Source of the DNA: Nephromyces sp. MM_2019
Lineage: Eukaryota; Apicomplexa; Aconoidasida; Nephromycida
DNA: 57,717 nucleotides
Assembly (NCBI GenBank): GCA_015657535.1
Contig: JADHZB010002130.1
Location: 1 to 57,717, forward strand
Direction of reading: 5' to 3'
The notes beneath the pieces were generated by a model, which worked only from the letters and a program-made list of their open reading frames with translations, had not been told where the DNA came from and made no database searches. Made by a program: the position numbers and the translations under genes. Position 1 is the first letter of the stretch; every line of letters starts with the position of its first letter. Of this stretch, positions 1 through 12,840 are shown one piece after another.

Positions 1-870
1 TTTTTTTGCTCTTTTTGCTTTTTGTTTGCAATTCTAAAGCTTACTAACTGATTAATAATATAGCATTCTACCGGAAGTTTTGCGGGTTTTATCGTGTTTT
101 CGCTAGTGAGTAAACTATAGAAATATTGAAGATAACAAAGATTATGTTGGTGGATGCCTTTAATGATTAAGCTGGGTGAATCGGTGTGAACTTTTTTGAC
201 ACCCATCTCGCTGTTGATATAATCCGTATATATATAGCGTAGCATTAATAAGCAAGCGAGTATTTTTAAGACGAGGACTAGCTTAGTTTCATTTCAACAA
301 CACACACATGCTGCCTAGTTTTGATTAGTAGCCTCCCTTAGTGTGTGTAGTTTATGAAAAAAATTGGTGGCGATTTAATTTTTTCTCTAGTCTTTTGTTA
401 TTCATTTGATTATACTATTGCATATATACCTCCCATTGGTTTATGTGCTTGAAGCTGATGTTTTCTTAAGTTATACTGTGGCATTCGATGCTCTAAGCTG
501 CATGGAGACTATCATATCTTTGCAATTAATTGCCTGCGACTTCTCAGTTACCTCATCACGACTGGCTATTGTGTGTGTATCCTGGTAAATACTCTATTCT
601 AATGTGGTAAATTGATTCAGCCTTATCTCTTTAGTAGTAGCCTGCATAGAACATCCACCCTTCGATAGCTAGGAAGCATAGGAGCTAGGTTATAGCTAGA
701 AGGAATAGATGGTAGATCAAATACTTCTGAAGCATAGGAGCTAGGTTATAGCTAGAAGGAATAGATGGTAGATCAAATGGTACTGTATATATGTAGATTT
801 GCAAGCTCCGTTTATGTAAGAGAAAAATGTTGTTTTTAATGTAAAGCTTTGCGATTTGCTTCGTCTGCAG
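1..870. other. Left edge without a supported gene
   Basis: No exon here could be tied to the gene that follows. That gene's first visible exon starts at 871 in phase 1, so its upstream exon must end in phase 1, and no candidate in 1-870 does so convincingly. One open stretch (about 455-582) ends at a good GT donor (583, gtaaat) but in phase 2, so it does not join. A 50-bp direct duplication lies at 673-778. Confidence 0.4.
673..778. repeat. Direct duplication, 56-bp period, two copies
   Basis: A block of about 50 bases beginning GAAGCATAGGAGCTAGGTTA occurs at 673-722 and again at 729-778 with no visible difference. The copies are separated by six bases. It lies in non-coding sequence just before the exon at 871. 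Identity of the copies suggests a recent tandem duplication. Confidence 0.9.
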
Positions 871-3800
871 CATGTGGATTTGAGTATACTATGGAGCTTT
901 CCCTGAAATACAGCCATATCCCCAGTATAGTTAGGGTGGCTTATTGGAATACGCAGAACTCTAATATTTCGGCTTATTCATTGAATATCTTGTGGATGGA
1001 GGCCCTGGAATCTCAAGAGTTTTGCGATAAACTTTTTAGATATTTGCTTGAAGATGAAACTTTTAGGTTTCTACTGCATAGAATTCCATCGGATCTCACT
1101 AGGTAAATTGATTCTTGCACGAGCTACTCAATGTAAGAGATTTTGCGGAACTTTAAACTCGATAGAGGAACGTCTTGTGCTTAGTATTAGCATCATGGAA
1201 TTTCTAGCGAAAAAATAGGTTTTTAGCTTTGCATTGCACCAAATTAAAAAATTGAAAAAGTGATAAATTTCTAGTTTTTCTTTTTCATTACGAAGAATTT
1301 TTCGCTGGTGCATGCACACGGTTAATACTCAAGCAGTCCCACTGCTTGCAATAGAATGTATTCCTTGTATTGAAGGCTTCGTCCTATCATATATTGCTGG
1401 TTGAATTCTCACTTTTAGATGTGAATTGCGCTTCATTCTAGTTGAAAAGCTGAGGATTTCATATTTAGAACAGTAGAAAGTGATCACTTTTTGCCTTTGC
1501 TTTAGACGTCAAAAAACCGTGTTTTGGCTGATGAAGAATTATCTTATCTCACAGGCATTTCCTTTAGACTCCCGGGTGTTTTGTTAGAAACTCTCTCTTG
1601 AAATCCTGAATAGGTGGTGTACGTACAGCTTTTTCTTCATTGTAATCGTGGTACTGTAGGGTATTAGCTGATGACGAAATCGGTTTTTCTCTAAAGGCCC
1701 GTTTTTGTAGTTTATTTGATTTCATCAGAACGAGTTAAGCCTAGCAAAACAAAAACACTCTTCAATGGAGTGTTTTAGATGGTTCTTTTGTAGTGTTTTT
1801 GATTTCAATGGAATATTTTCAACTGATTTATATTTTTGTTTGTTTGAAGTTGATTCAAACGAAAAAAGCAGGCCAGCAGTTTTAGCGGTTTTAACCTTTT
1901 TTTTTAATCTTCATAGTGCTGCTGCTTTTTTACAGCTTTTTGGAATCTCTCTTCTGAGAGAGCAGAAAGTAGCTTAGACACGTTTAAAGAAATGGGAAGA
2001 AAAAAAATCGAAAAAAAGACGGAAAACTGGGTATTACAAAAACCCCCTACTTCTTCTTGAGCTTTTTCTCTTTTTCATCTCTCTTCTACTATCTCGAATT
2101 CTTCTCTATGCATCTTTGGTTCATAATAAGTATGAATTTTTTTTCACGAATTTTTCACTTGCAACACACTTTTTTTTTAAAGGGGTTGATACTTTCCTTC
2201 TCCCTTGAATATAAACCAAAATAAGCTGTAAATCGGTATTTATTGTGATGAAACCTAAGCAGCAGGCCATATATATATATATATTATCATGTTTCTCTCT
2301 GCTAGTTTTTTCACTTTTATTATTGCTTTTTTCCTTTTTTTTATAACTGATTATTGCGAATGAACTCGTTTGAATTTGCTTTTTTCTGCTTGTTCTCAAA
2401 ATGGTGCTTTTTTTGATGCACAGATGGCGTGAAGTTTCAGCATCTTCATACACATACATTTGCATTCAAGTTTCATGCTGTATGACTCTCAGTTGCTAGT
2501 GCCTTTATTTTGTAATGAAGAGTTTTTTGCTGCAATAGATTCGAATTTTTGGTCTATTTTTTCTTATTTATGAAACCGTTTGTCTTCACTGAGTAATATA
2601 AGCTCTGAGAGATACATCATGGTCACAACCGTGCTCCCAGTGTAGCAAAAAGCATGCTTTAATTTTGGCGAAAAAAACTTTCTCATTGCTCTGGCTAGAG
2701 CTCTGCTGAGTTGTGCATGCGCACACGTTGCATATATACACACAACGATCAAACAAAACACACACACCAACGCACTAGAAAACTTTTGATGAGGTGTTTT
2801 CTCAGAAAATCTTCATCTTCTTTATTTTTCTCGCAAACTTCTCGCCTTTTCACAGTTGTTTGATGGAAAAGCCTGAATACCGATGGCTCCTCTTTCTTAG
2901 CCTAGCTCGGAATGCCTCAGAGGAAGAAATCCCCGATTTTTTCACCAGAAAAAGGTAGCTGCTTCCATATGCATCACATTCTTGTGTTGTTATCTCCTGA
3001 TTGTTATTTTTTGTGTGGGAATTTCAAGTGAAAAATATTCTCTAAATGATTCGAAAATTTGGGGATTTTGACATGTTTTTTTCATTTTTTAGCTTTCTTT
3101 TAGTTTTTTTTTTTTTTTTTTTGCGATTCTTCTCCACCTCTGCAGCTATCTCACAGCTTTAGCGAAAAAAAACCAATTTCGCCTGAATTTGTTGTAATAT
3201 GTGTGTGCTCTCATCGCTTTAAAGCGGTGTAAAAATCGTTTTTTAACATGTTCTACAAAGTGTTTCTCGTTAGTTGCATCGACTAGTTTAATTTGAGTTA
3301 ATTTGATGCTCTGATGACTAATTTGATGCCTCCTGTTTCAATTTTTTTCTTCATTCTTTTCATGTGAAATCAAGCTCTGAAAAACGTCTAAAATTGTTAT
3401 TTTTAAAGGCATTTTATAATATAGAAGCGATGAAACATTCCGGTTTACGAAGTTGAATGTTGGTTAAAGGCTGGTTTAGATGCATTTTTGTATTAAAAAA
3501 TGTTGTTTTATCCTGCCATAATGTGAAACCAATTCCTGAGCATACGCACTTGTTAAAATCAAACGCGTTTAAAATAGTAAAAATGTTTTAAGCTCAGTGA
3601 ATGTGTGTCTTCCATACCAATTTATGAGGTTATAAGGCTGAAAAATTTGAAGATTTTTTCATCTTCTTGATGATATAATGACGCTTCTCTCATTTTAGCC
3701 CCGGAGCCATGCAGATGTTTACTCAATTTCTTGAGCGAGCTTTCTCAGATGTCATGTATGCAGCTGAAGCATCTGGTAACATACTAGGAATATTGGCTAT

Positions 3801-4891
3801 ATTGTATGCTTAGGCTCGCTATGTAGTAGATCTTCAAAGGCTATATTTTATTTATTTTGTGTGTAAAAAACCTTTTCTTTTCATTCGCATTCTTAATTTG
3901 TAAAGTATACTTTTTTATCATCTTCTTGTGAGGAACTTCTCATCATAACACTCAACAAACTTTATTAAACTCGTAATTTGTGTATTTCCTTCGTTTAATC
4001 TGCGATTTTCCCGCTGCTCAGAGAATGAAAAACTTCCGTGTAAGGCGCTGAGCTCAAAATATTTTTCTCAGAACCTCTCTGTTTAGAGGTGTACATACAC
4101 TGAACTCCTTGCTACTACTCTGCAAATTAGATTTTTCTAATTTTTAGTTTGAAAATTTTAGATATATTGATTGGCAAATATAAATAGTTCAAGTATGGCT
4201 TGCTTTTATTTTTATGATTAAGAGCTCTCCTTATCTTTTGTTTTACACACTTTTGTTGCTCTGATGTTTTTGCTATGTGTGTTAGCTTTTAATTTCTTTG
4301 CTTTCATTCCCAAATATTGCAAGTATGCCTTTTGTAACTCTTTTTTTCTTGCATATCCAGAACCTAGCTATTAGCATCATCAAGTCGTGAATGAGTACCA
4401 CATCTTCATTTAGTTGTACTTACAGTCGATGAAGTAAAAAACTAGCGTTTTTTGCTCATTTTGGTTTTTAAAGCTTCAAACAGCTTTTTTTTCTGTTAGT
4501 TTTGCTGCGTGGACAGGTTAGCTGGTTTTTTTATATTATTTATGTGTGGAATTTGTGTAAGATTTGAGGAGGATATTGCAGAATTCTAGGTCTTTGATTT
4601 ATCAGAAATTTGTGGATTTTAGTGTGTGTGAACTTTTTGTTGCTTTTTTCTTGAGAAAAACCGTTCTAGCCATTCTGTACCTTTGCAGTTGATCGAATAT
4701 TTATATTTTTCGTTTTTTTCAGTCAAAAGATATGCGAAGCTTATAACCGTATTCCTTACTAGCTTATTGCTGTCGTTGCATAATCATTTGTCTCAAATTA
4801 GGAAATTGTGCAGACACACGAATGAAAGGATATACCGGATATACCTCCCTTTGAGCACACACACACTCGCATCGAATGATATATATACCAA

Positions 4892-4927
<36 letters not shown>

Positions 4928-7582
4928 ATCAACTATATTCTCAGGAAGCTTTGAGAAAAAAACATTTTATACCGGAGTTGCCAAGCTGCTGGTTGCAGCG
5001 GATGCTGCTACTATAACAAACCGCTCTATTGCTGCACAATCTACTAGGCTAAATGGCAATCAATATAAATTTCCAGAGGAATCCCTCATCGATGACGTCT
5101 CATACAATATGTTGCTTCTGCAATTGCAAGCGAGAATACCTTCCTTGTTAGCAGTTTGAGTCTGTTTGATGAAATTTGAAAATACAGCGTGTGATGCCGC
5201 TTATTTCCTACGGTGTACGGTGCAAAGTCTATGTTTTCGCTTTGTGTGCTCCGCGAATAGAAGCTCCTATTTAGGTTGATTACTGTGTGGGTGTTTTTTT
5301 TTGGAAATTTTTTTCTCATTAATTTCCTTAATATTTGAACTCTTTTGGTACGTCTGTTAATTAATCGGCATCATGTATATTTCTCGATTCAAAGAGGGAA
5401 ATTTTAAGTTTTAATAGATAATTTTTTGATTAAAACATCCAAGTAATAACTTGGAGAGCCAGAATAATATAAAATAGCCTATTATTGCAAGATATTTTTT
5501 CAACACTAAATCAATGTAAGAATCGAATTTTCTGTGCGGCTGTATTTTTTACTCCTTGTTTGAAGATTTTCATGTGCTATTGCTTCTTTTAGAAATTTAT
5601 TATTTTGTATAAAAAACTGCAAGCCTCGCCCAGTTTTCATTGTGTGTGCGCTTAATGTTAACGTGACAAGTTTGAAATCTTATTTTGGCGTTTCTTATTT
5701 TATTCGGCGGTTTTTTCGATATATTGATAGACATCCTATTAAAATATTATTAGGCAAACACCAGAAAAGCAAAAGCAACTTCTGAAGGCAGATTTAGTTG
5801 AAGAAATCCTAAAGGAAGTTGGTTCAGCTAAATGGACTACTAAAAAAGGTAGCGAAATGGCCTAGCGTGCTGTGTATGTTATAATTATACGCTCTGGTGT
5901 CGACATGTGTTTGATTTAACATTTTGAAATATTTTTATATAAATTGAATTTGATGCGAATTGAAGTTAGGCCATGTTAAAAATATCTTTTTCATCTCTTC
6001 CACACACACACTTTGCCGAAAGTAACGAATACACACACGCTATCCCCGTAAATTTTTTTATAATTTTATGGATTTTTAACCATTTTTTCTGCTCATTTGC
6101 TCATCTCTCTTTCAGAGCAACGAGAACTGCGAGACCTCTTAATTGATATTTCCGCACTTCTACCACGCAAGATAACTCTGGGCATGAGAGAAGAAGCCTA
6201 CGAGGTAAGAGAAGTCGGGCTCAGTAATTGTCTTGCGTTAAAAAATCATTAGTCTTGAAGTTTCTCTACTTGTGAACACTATGATTGCTTTAAGACACCT
6301 ATTAGCTTTAACTGTATTTTTAGTTGATTTTTGCGACGTTAAGTTGCCATGCTAGAAGTTTTTGGTCTGCCCGCTCTGAAGCAGCGCGAAGATAGAATTT
6401 CATACATTACCAACAAACTTGATTTGCTTCTTCTCATATGAGCTGCTCAGATGTAAAGAAGGCCTCACCTAGTTGCCGTAAGTTCAGTAAATCAGTGTTT
6501 AGTAAGGCATGTCATTTCATAATTGATCTATTTTTTTAGTTTTCTTCGTTATTCTTACTAATTTTAGGGCTCTTATAGCTTAAAATCTTTGATTAGCCTA
6601 CAATTGTTTTTCTCCTACACTAAGCTATGCAACGATCTTATTTTGACAGGCTCGATCACTCTCCTTTTCTTATCCTTTTTTTATCGAAAAACTCAGACGC
6701 ATTTTTATGATAGTCCAGCTAATATGATATATATAAACCAGGTGTTTTTCTCTTTATTTTAGATATTCTGGAGACTAACTTTGGAAGGCGACCTTCCTCT
6801 TTATGAAAAGATATTTCTAATTGATTCTTACAACCTATCAGGTACTGTTGTGAGAAGCGTACGTATTGCTATGAGTACTTTTTTGTAGCCGTTGAAGCAA
6901 GATTAAACGCGCTTCGGGGCAGTGTGGTTGAACTTTGGTTACTAGTAATTTTTCATGCGTCGTAATTTCTTTGAATTTATTTAGTTAGAAGGGATGTAAG
7001 AATAATATGACTGCTATCCAAAGTTTTTCTAGCAGTATGAAATTCATTTTAGTTTTGAATTTTTTTGTGATTTTTTCACTTTTGCCTGCTAAATTTCATA
7101 CTCATAGGGAAACAAATCTCATGTCCTCCTGATAAAAAGGATTATTTGCTGAAGAAAACCCTATTATTCCAATTATTGGAAAAGTATGGCGCAGGGGTAC
7201 TACAGAATAAACGCGGGAGGGATATTTACAGAATTGCGGAGGACATAGACCGCCGACTTGTTACTGTTATAAGGCGCTGTCTGGTAATTTTCTGAGGGCG
7301 GCCCACTTTTTGATAAGGAACATTCGTATTGCATCAACTATAAACTCTGGTATACATTTTGATAATTTGTTATTTTGCTGTTCGAATGGCATAAAGTACA
7401 AAACTAATTATACTCAAATATTCGCACGCCACTATGTGATACATTGGCTCAATATAAATTTCGAAAATTGCTTACGAGCCTCTCCAAGAGGCGGGTTCAC
7501 AGTTGACTAAAAATTCAGTATCTTAGTGTGCAATGACACAAGGCGTTTGCAATTTTTTCAGTACAATGCTGCATTAACTTAA
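871..7582 (+). CDS. Unknown helical protein, 3' part (8-9 exons)
   Basis: I do not recognise the family. Exons: 871-1102, 2856-2954, 3699-3775, 4945-5146, 5754-5848, 6116-6204, 6763-6841, 7108-7283 and probably 7562-7582. Each has an AG acceptor and GT donor, and the phases join without a break (in at 1, then 2,2,1,2,1,0,1,0). The 5' end is missing. The visible chain of about 350 residues is Leu-rich and helical, with charged stretches such as EKQKQLLKADLVEEILKEV and no signal peptide or membrane segment, as in scaffold or HEAT-like proteins (inference). The end is ambiguous: splicing to 7562 (acceptor in aattttttcag) gives a tail YNAALT and stop, while no splicing gives VIF and stop at 7293-7295. 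Introns carry T runs, TG runs and a CA microsatellite. Confidence 0.7.
4895..4925. repeat. (CA)n microsatellite in an intron
   Basis: A pure CA run of about 15 units sits 19 bases upstream of the exon starting at 4945. Its closeness to that acceptor may influence recognition of the exon (inference). Confidence 0.95.
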
Positions 7583-8133
7583 AAAATGAGAAAAGTCAGT
7601 TTCAAAATGATCAAATTTTGTGTGCTGCATTCGTTTATTTTTTGTCAAGAAGTAGTGTAGATGCCAAGTTTCTATGCTGAAAAATCACATAGGTGCTATC
7701 TACAGGAGTTGGGAGCTTTTGCGCATCCCTTGCAGAAGTTATGCCGTGCTCAGTACCCTGCATTTTTTATCTGATTTGAATGATATTATTAAGTAATATA
7801 TCTGGTATAGATTACCTATGAGAAACAGCGCTTCTTTCTTTATGTTGACACCCGAGGCCTTACACCTTTTGATGCTCTCCATGCAAAATTCCCCTCCTTT
7901 TTTGACTAGTATTTTTTGTTGCACCTATGGAAGAAGCCCTAGTCTCTATCAGATGAGGTTGGAGACTGAATGAAGCGCTGTTGATGCTTCAAAAAGATAC
8001 ACCAGAGAGCATATCTTTCTTTAGCATCACAGTATTCGCATTAGCTATACTTTAAACACTCAGTTTTTTGAAATGAGAATTCCAATTGTTGAGGGCTCTT
8101 AGAGTTAAAGGAGTTCGCAAGAGTACGCTCACC
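7583..8133. other. Convergent intergenic spacer
   Basis: About 550 bases between the end of the + strand gene and the stop codon of the - strand membrane gene at 8134. No exon with matching splice signals was seen on either strand. It presumably holds both 3' untranslated regions. Confidence 0.5.
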
Positions 8134-10799
8134 TCATCTACTCCAAGGCGTAAGTGGTTTAAGAAGTTTAACTATAAAATTTTGGGCATCTTCATAAGCT
8201 TGGTAAAACGTAGCATCGAAGCAAGAGACGTTTTTTATATAATAAAACATGAGCACCAGAAGAACATTGGCTACGCCCCACGAAATTACGTAAAGGCGAA
8301 AGTATCGGTAAAGGTCGCTGTAACTTTCTCTATCGACAAAATTATCGGAATTTTCGGAATTTCCATTGCATTTGGCGAGATCAGCGTTAGCCTGAAAGGC
8401 TGAAACTGTGAAAAAGAACACAATTTAAAAGTCATTGTTACGGGTGCTCCGTATAAAATTATATGCTTTGCTATCATTTAGATAAGAAATGCGCATTTTA
8501 TTTTATTTTATAACAACTTTGTGAACGCATCGCGTGCGTTATGAAATGGAATTATTAAAATGCTCAATTCAGCTGCTTTGCCACTCTTAAATATTAGGCC
8601 AATTGATATTCATCCTGCCGAAAAAGTTCTTACTATTTGAGTCTTTAAGATATCGGTTGTATGCTGCGCATACAGTTGGTCTCTGAAAAGAGCATGAATC
8701 CAGAGCTTCTTGGTCTGCTGAGCCTGATTTTGATAATCTAGGGGCGAATAAAAAAAATCCGAAGTCTTTAAGGTGGTCTTCGGTATTACATCGGTATACT
8801 CCTTCTAGATCCGTAGCTGCGCCAGCTTGATCCAAAAAATTTGTACAGCCTGGATGAAACTTGATGCTAGGGCTTGACAGCGAGAGGTACTCTTTGAAAA
8901 TATGTCATTTCTAGAGACTACGTGGAACACGCATGAAGCCACAAGAAAATTTTCTGAGCGTCATGATCTAGCCTCGACGTGTGTTAGGCAGCAACTCATT
9001 CAGTAGAAATTTATCATATGTGTAACACCTCCTCAGGTGCGTAGGCTACATGAAATTGTTATAATTTACTAGATTCTTCGCTCGAATTTACACATTTGCT
9101 ATAACCATTTTCGGATTCGTTACTTTTTGGAAAAAAACGAAATCACAGGATATCTAAAAAATGATTGTTGCATGCTTTGAAGCTTAGTTTACTCTTTACC
9201 AGAAGATGAATAGAGGCATTTTTATGACAACCAGGCAAAACAAGTATTCACATGAGTCAATTCCACTACGTGCCTCTCAAACATGGATCAGGAGCTAGAG
9301 GAAAGAACTTGGAGTAATAACATTGAATAAAAGCTAACCGAGTACTACTGTAGTTGATTTTGAGTACAAATGCCACACTGAAGGCTAACGCTGGCTTCTG
9401 GTAACCCTAAGACTGCTTTTTATAGTATTGCAGTTCACCTTACCTCCTTGTCGTCTTGCCCAGGTTCTGCAATTTACAACTGCAGCAGTTCCGTGCATGT
9501 TCCATCTTTCCCTACACCAGGAATCCGGATTTAAAAGGAGCCATATCGCGTTAACGATATTCAGCATTGCCCATGATATGGCTACTATAGCCATCAGCCA
9601 AGGAATCCATTTAACCAAGCAACCAAGCCTATCAGCCCACTTTCCGCTGGACATAATGTCACTTAGCGAATAATCCGCAAACATATGAGTTAGGCGGCTC
9701 ATTATTATTGACAATGCAGAGATTACTCCTAAAGGGAGAATTAAATCTTGTCTTCGGCACTAAGAAAAATGATTTAGGTACTACTATATGAAGCCCCACA
9801 GAAGCTACAAGGAAAGTCGAATAACCCGATAACTAGTGTGGTACTAGCAATAAATCTCCAAGAAAATCGAACGCTAGCAATAGAAGAATTTTGATGAAAA
9901 AAGAGTTGAAAATACTAAGCTTACCAGCAATAAGCATCATCGCAACGATGTTTGATGTCATCAATGTTGTCCCGTTTCCATTGCATTTGTAATTAGCGAA
10001 AAAAGAAAACTGGGTTATCAATATGTTAAATAACAGCGTCAAAAATATTCCTGAAAAGTATTTACTTCGAGCTAATGAAAGCTTGTCTTGTACTAATACT
10101 TTCGCTACAATCAAATATTTTAAACAAGATAGGGATAAACTATTGCAATCATGTAAAAGTTAATTTGTACTGTAGCGAGTTTCTGCACAGAGGATGCCAA
10201 GATTGAATTAATATCCGTCACATCTTTAATCAATCGAGAAACATGACAGTGCTGGGCTGACGAATGTAGACTGAAAATTGTTATGAACGGCATTCATGAA
10301 AATTTGTAACATGTATCTAACCAACAGTTGTGCTTCCAGTTGTAATGCAGCAGCCAATCGTATTGTTTGCCTACTCAGATTAAATAGCTGCTATAAGCAC
10401 TTGTGCTCCAGAAAAAAGCTAGCATACAAACCGATAAATTCTACGGAGAAATCACCTTTTATTTAAAATCTAATTGTAGTTTTAAGCACAATATATTTGA
10501 AATTCACCGGTATCCTGCGGAAATAATTTTACTTTGGAAATTTCAACTCTCAGCTGATGAAACTTAAAATATTTCTTTATCAATTTTTACGAATTTTCTT
10601 TTCTAATGATACTTTTTACATTGCTTTACTGAGCCGAAAATGAGTTCACCATAAACCAACCTAAAGCTAGGGTGCACAGGGTAGTATCATAAAAAAAAGC
10701 AGCTCTCCAGCAAAACCTCCTCCGGCTCCAGTTGAAGGAAAAACTGGATAGCCAGTCATAACAGGTGAAGTAGGGACATGCCAAAGCGCTCCTCGCCAT
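8134..10799 (-). CDS. Multi-pass membrane protein with Cys-rich loop
   Basis: Family not recognised. Exons in coding order: 10799-10630, 10270-10171, 10081-9925 (or from 10104), 9728-9444, 8849-8634, 8399-8134. The last four join at strong signals in phase 1 and read well. The first two are phase-compatible but less certain; starting exon 3 at 10081 makes the whole phase series work (397 aa). Hydrophobic segments: one near residues 35-53 in exon 1, then FLTLLFNILITQF, SNIVAMMLIAGVISALSII (crossing a splice junction), WLMAIVAISWAMLNIVNAIW, and near the C-terminus YVISWGVANVLLVLMFYYI. Between the last two lies a loop of about 150 residues with seven Cys, starting DSWCRERW. This topology recalls tetraspanin-like proteins, but no CCG motif is seen. 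The tail is LLKPLTPWSR. A GTGAGC right after the stop codon looks like a donor but cannot be used in frame. Confidence 0.65.
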
Positions 10800-11500
10800 T
10801 TTTAGAGTAAGGAAAATTCGAGACTGATAGTACCCGGTTTTCGCTTTTGAATTATGCAATTATAAAAGTAAAATGTATTCCTCAGAAACGGCTGCGGTAT
10901 CAGCAAGGTGAATTCCGTAAAAAAAGAATGGTGTAAAGGTCCAAGAATTTCGTTTATTTTTTTCAATGGATTCTAGAGAGTGCTACTAAATGGGATTTTA
11001 ACTTCTACAAGAGTAATTTTTTAACCCGCAAAGCTTGATAATAAAGCTCTCTGATTATATAAGCGTCAATTAAGTTATTTATCAGAGTAAAAGATTGTGA
11101 TAAAGTTCACTGGTGGTATGCTAATGACGCATAGTGATGTCAAAAATTCCTGATATTCCTTCTATAAGAAAGCCGATAATAACTTGTGCATAACGCTTTT
11201 TAATCATCCTTTAAGCTACTTTTGGCACCAGCTCAGTGGCACGACAAAACGTCGCATTATCGCTTTCCAGTATCTTAAAGAACTATGACTTAATAACTTC
11301 GAATTTTTCATACGAATAGGCTTATTTTTGTTGTTCTCCTATTAGTGGGTGTTCAATTTCTTTGTACCAAAATCTAGCAACAAAGCAGTCGACCGGTACC
11401 GAAAAGAAGTGATCTACCAGACATGAATGAGATACAGAAGAAGTAAACTATGCTTAGCGGAAATGTAGTGTCGGTATACCGCAATATTCGTATATAAAGA
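10800..11500. other. Spacer with one weak exon candidate
   Basis: Between two - strand genes. The only hint is a - strand stretch at about 11280-11236, open in one frame (reads ILESDNATFCRATEL) with AG before and GT after. It could be an upstream exon of the membrane gene at 8134-10799, but nothing else supports it. Confidence 0.3.
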
Positions 11501-11929
11501 CTAGATGGCCGAGCTAGTAAATGTTTTCTGGTTGGCCTTAATTGTGATTTTCCCGCTGATACTCAGGGGTTTACTTCCTTGAGAAGATGATGCGACAGAA
11601 GTGTATCTGCAACCAGCTAATATCTCAATAGCGCATGACATCCAAAAAAATATAACAGAATAATATACTTAGGCCAGGTACACTTTTATTGTCAAGCTGT
11701 TTTACCACTTGCAGTTGTCAGTTCTGCTAAACTAGTACTAAAATTTTTCTGGACGGAGCTTGAAGATAGAAATTAGTTCCGCAACCTAGCTGCTCCGTTT
11801 ACCTACTAGTGAAAACGATCATAGGTACATCAAACTTCTAGTCAAGCCATAGCTTGCTTTTAAACTCTATCAGCATAAGGTTGCGCAGTAATTCTTTGTG
11901 ACTTGATGGGGTCTCTCAGTACCATGTAG
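11501..11929 (-). CDS. Candidate small-exon gene, 3' end only
   Basis: Exons in coding order: 11929-11866, 11802-11786, 11731-11706, 11616-11501. Every junction agrees in phase (in at 2, then 0, 2, 1, stop), and introns are only 54-89 bases, shorter than elsewhere in the window. The last exon reads GCRYTSVASSSQGSKPLSIS and ends KTFTSSAI with a TAG at 11503-11501. Against this model, the bases just upstream hold a competing open frame (NEELQISQSKLKIKEG) that ends at a stop near 11928, so two overlapping interpretations exist. No family recognised. Confidence 0.35.
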
Positions 11930-12840
11930 CTAAGCGCTTGTGTTTTCGCGCAAGCCTTCTTTTATTTTGAGTTTAGATTGTGATATCTGAAGCTCTTCGT
12001 TACTAAGAAAGTTGAAAGCGTATTTAATTAGATAAAGAAAACTTCCGCTATTTTAGGAAATGATAAGCACTTATGCATATAGCATAGAGGCTCCCCTCTT
12101 ATTTTAATAATAGAAGGAGTTATAGAAACGCTCAAACATGATGTGCAAAGAATGAAACACTATCAAAAACCACTCGTACTACAGCTTGAAGTATAGGCTC
12201 TTCGTGTAGGGTTGTAAAGATTACCGATTAAATTTTTAATAGCTTCTCATATTTGTAAGGCTTCTTGCTAAAATTTTTCGTTTTTCGAGACAATGAATAA
12301 TTAATTCTCACGGCAAAAGTGACCCCTCAATCGATTTTTTAACTCTCATTTGGTTGTTTTAAACTATGAGATTGAATACTTTTCATACGCCGATTCTTTT
12401 GATCGGCTTGCAAATAAAGCCCCCTGTCAATATTTTGACGGCATAGCAGTCATGTCTCAGCGTTCGACGCTATAGCTAATTCATTACTTCGTTATGAGAA
12501 GCATTGAATAACAGCTATATGCATCCACTAACTCGATAAAGCAAGCCAATTATTATTAAATTACAGTAATGCAATTACATCACAACTTGTTTCGAACGCA
12601 ATATTAAAAGTGCAGGTGCATTGACAATAATAAATTCTGCATTAAGAAGATAAAACTCGAGCTGAATGTGCTTGATCTTTAAACATGCTGAAATGAAGTA
12701 AAATATTTTTATGGAATGAGCTGAAATTTTTAGCTAATGTCCACCTCCTCAATATAGAGAAAAAACTTTTTGCCTTTGTAATTCCAATTAAGAGAAACCA
12801 ATAATTTCTTCAAGCAAGTGCAGGAATGCATTACATTTTC
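11930..12840. other. AT-rich spacer
   Basis: About 900 bases between two - strand candidate genes. Apart from the short open - strand frame near 11930-12000 noted for the neighbouring gene, I see no exon with good splice signals and no repeat. Confidence 0.4.

Noticed and set aside
2121..2465. 114-codon - strand ORF
   Set aside because: Lies in the intron between exons 1102 and 2856 of the + strand gene; Lys/Ser low-complexity translation of T-rich DNA, no splice or family support.
9800..10280. ABC-transporter membrane domain in the 8.1-10.8 kb gene
   Set aside because: The phrase VSRLIKDVTDINSILASSV recalls ABC transporter helices, but no Walker A, signature or Walker B motif follows anywhere in the gene.
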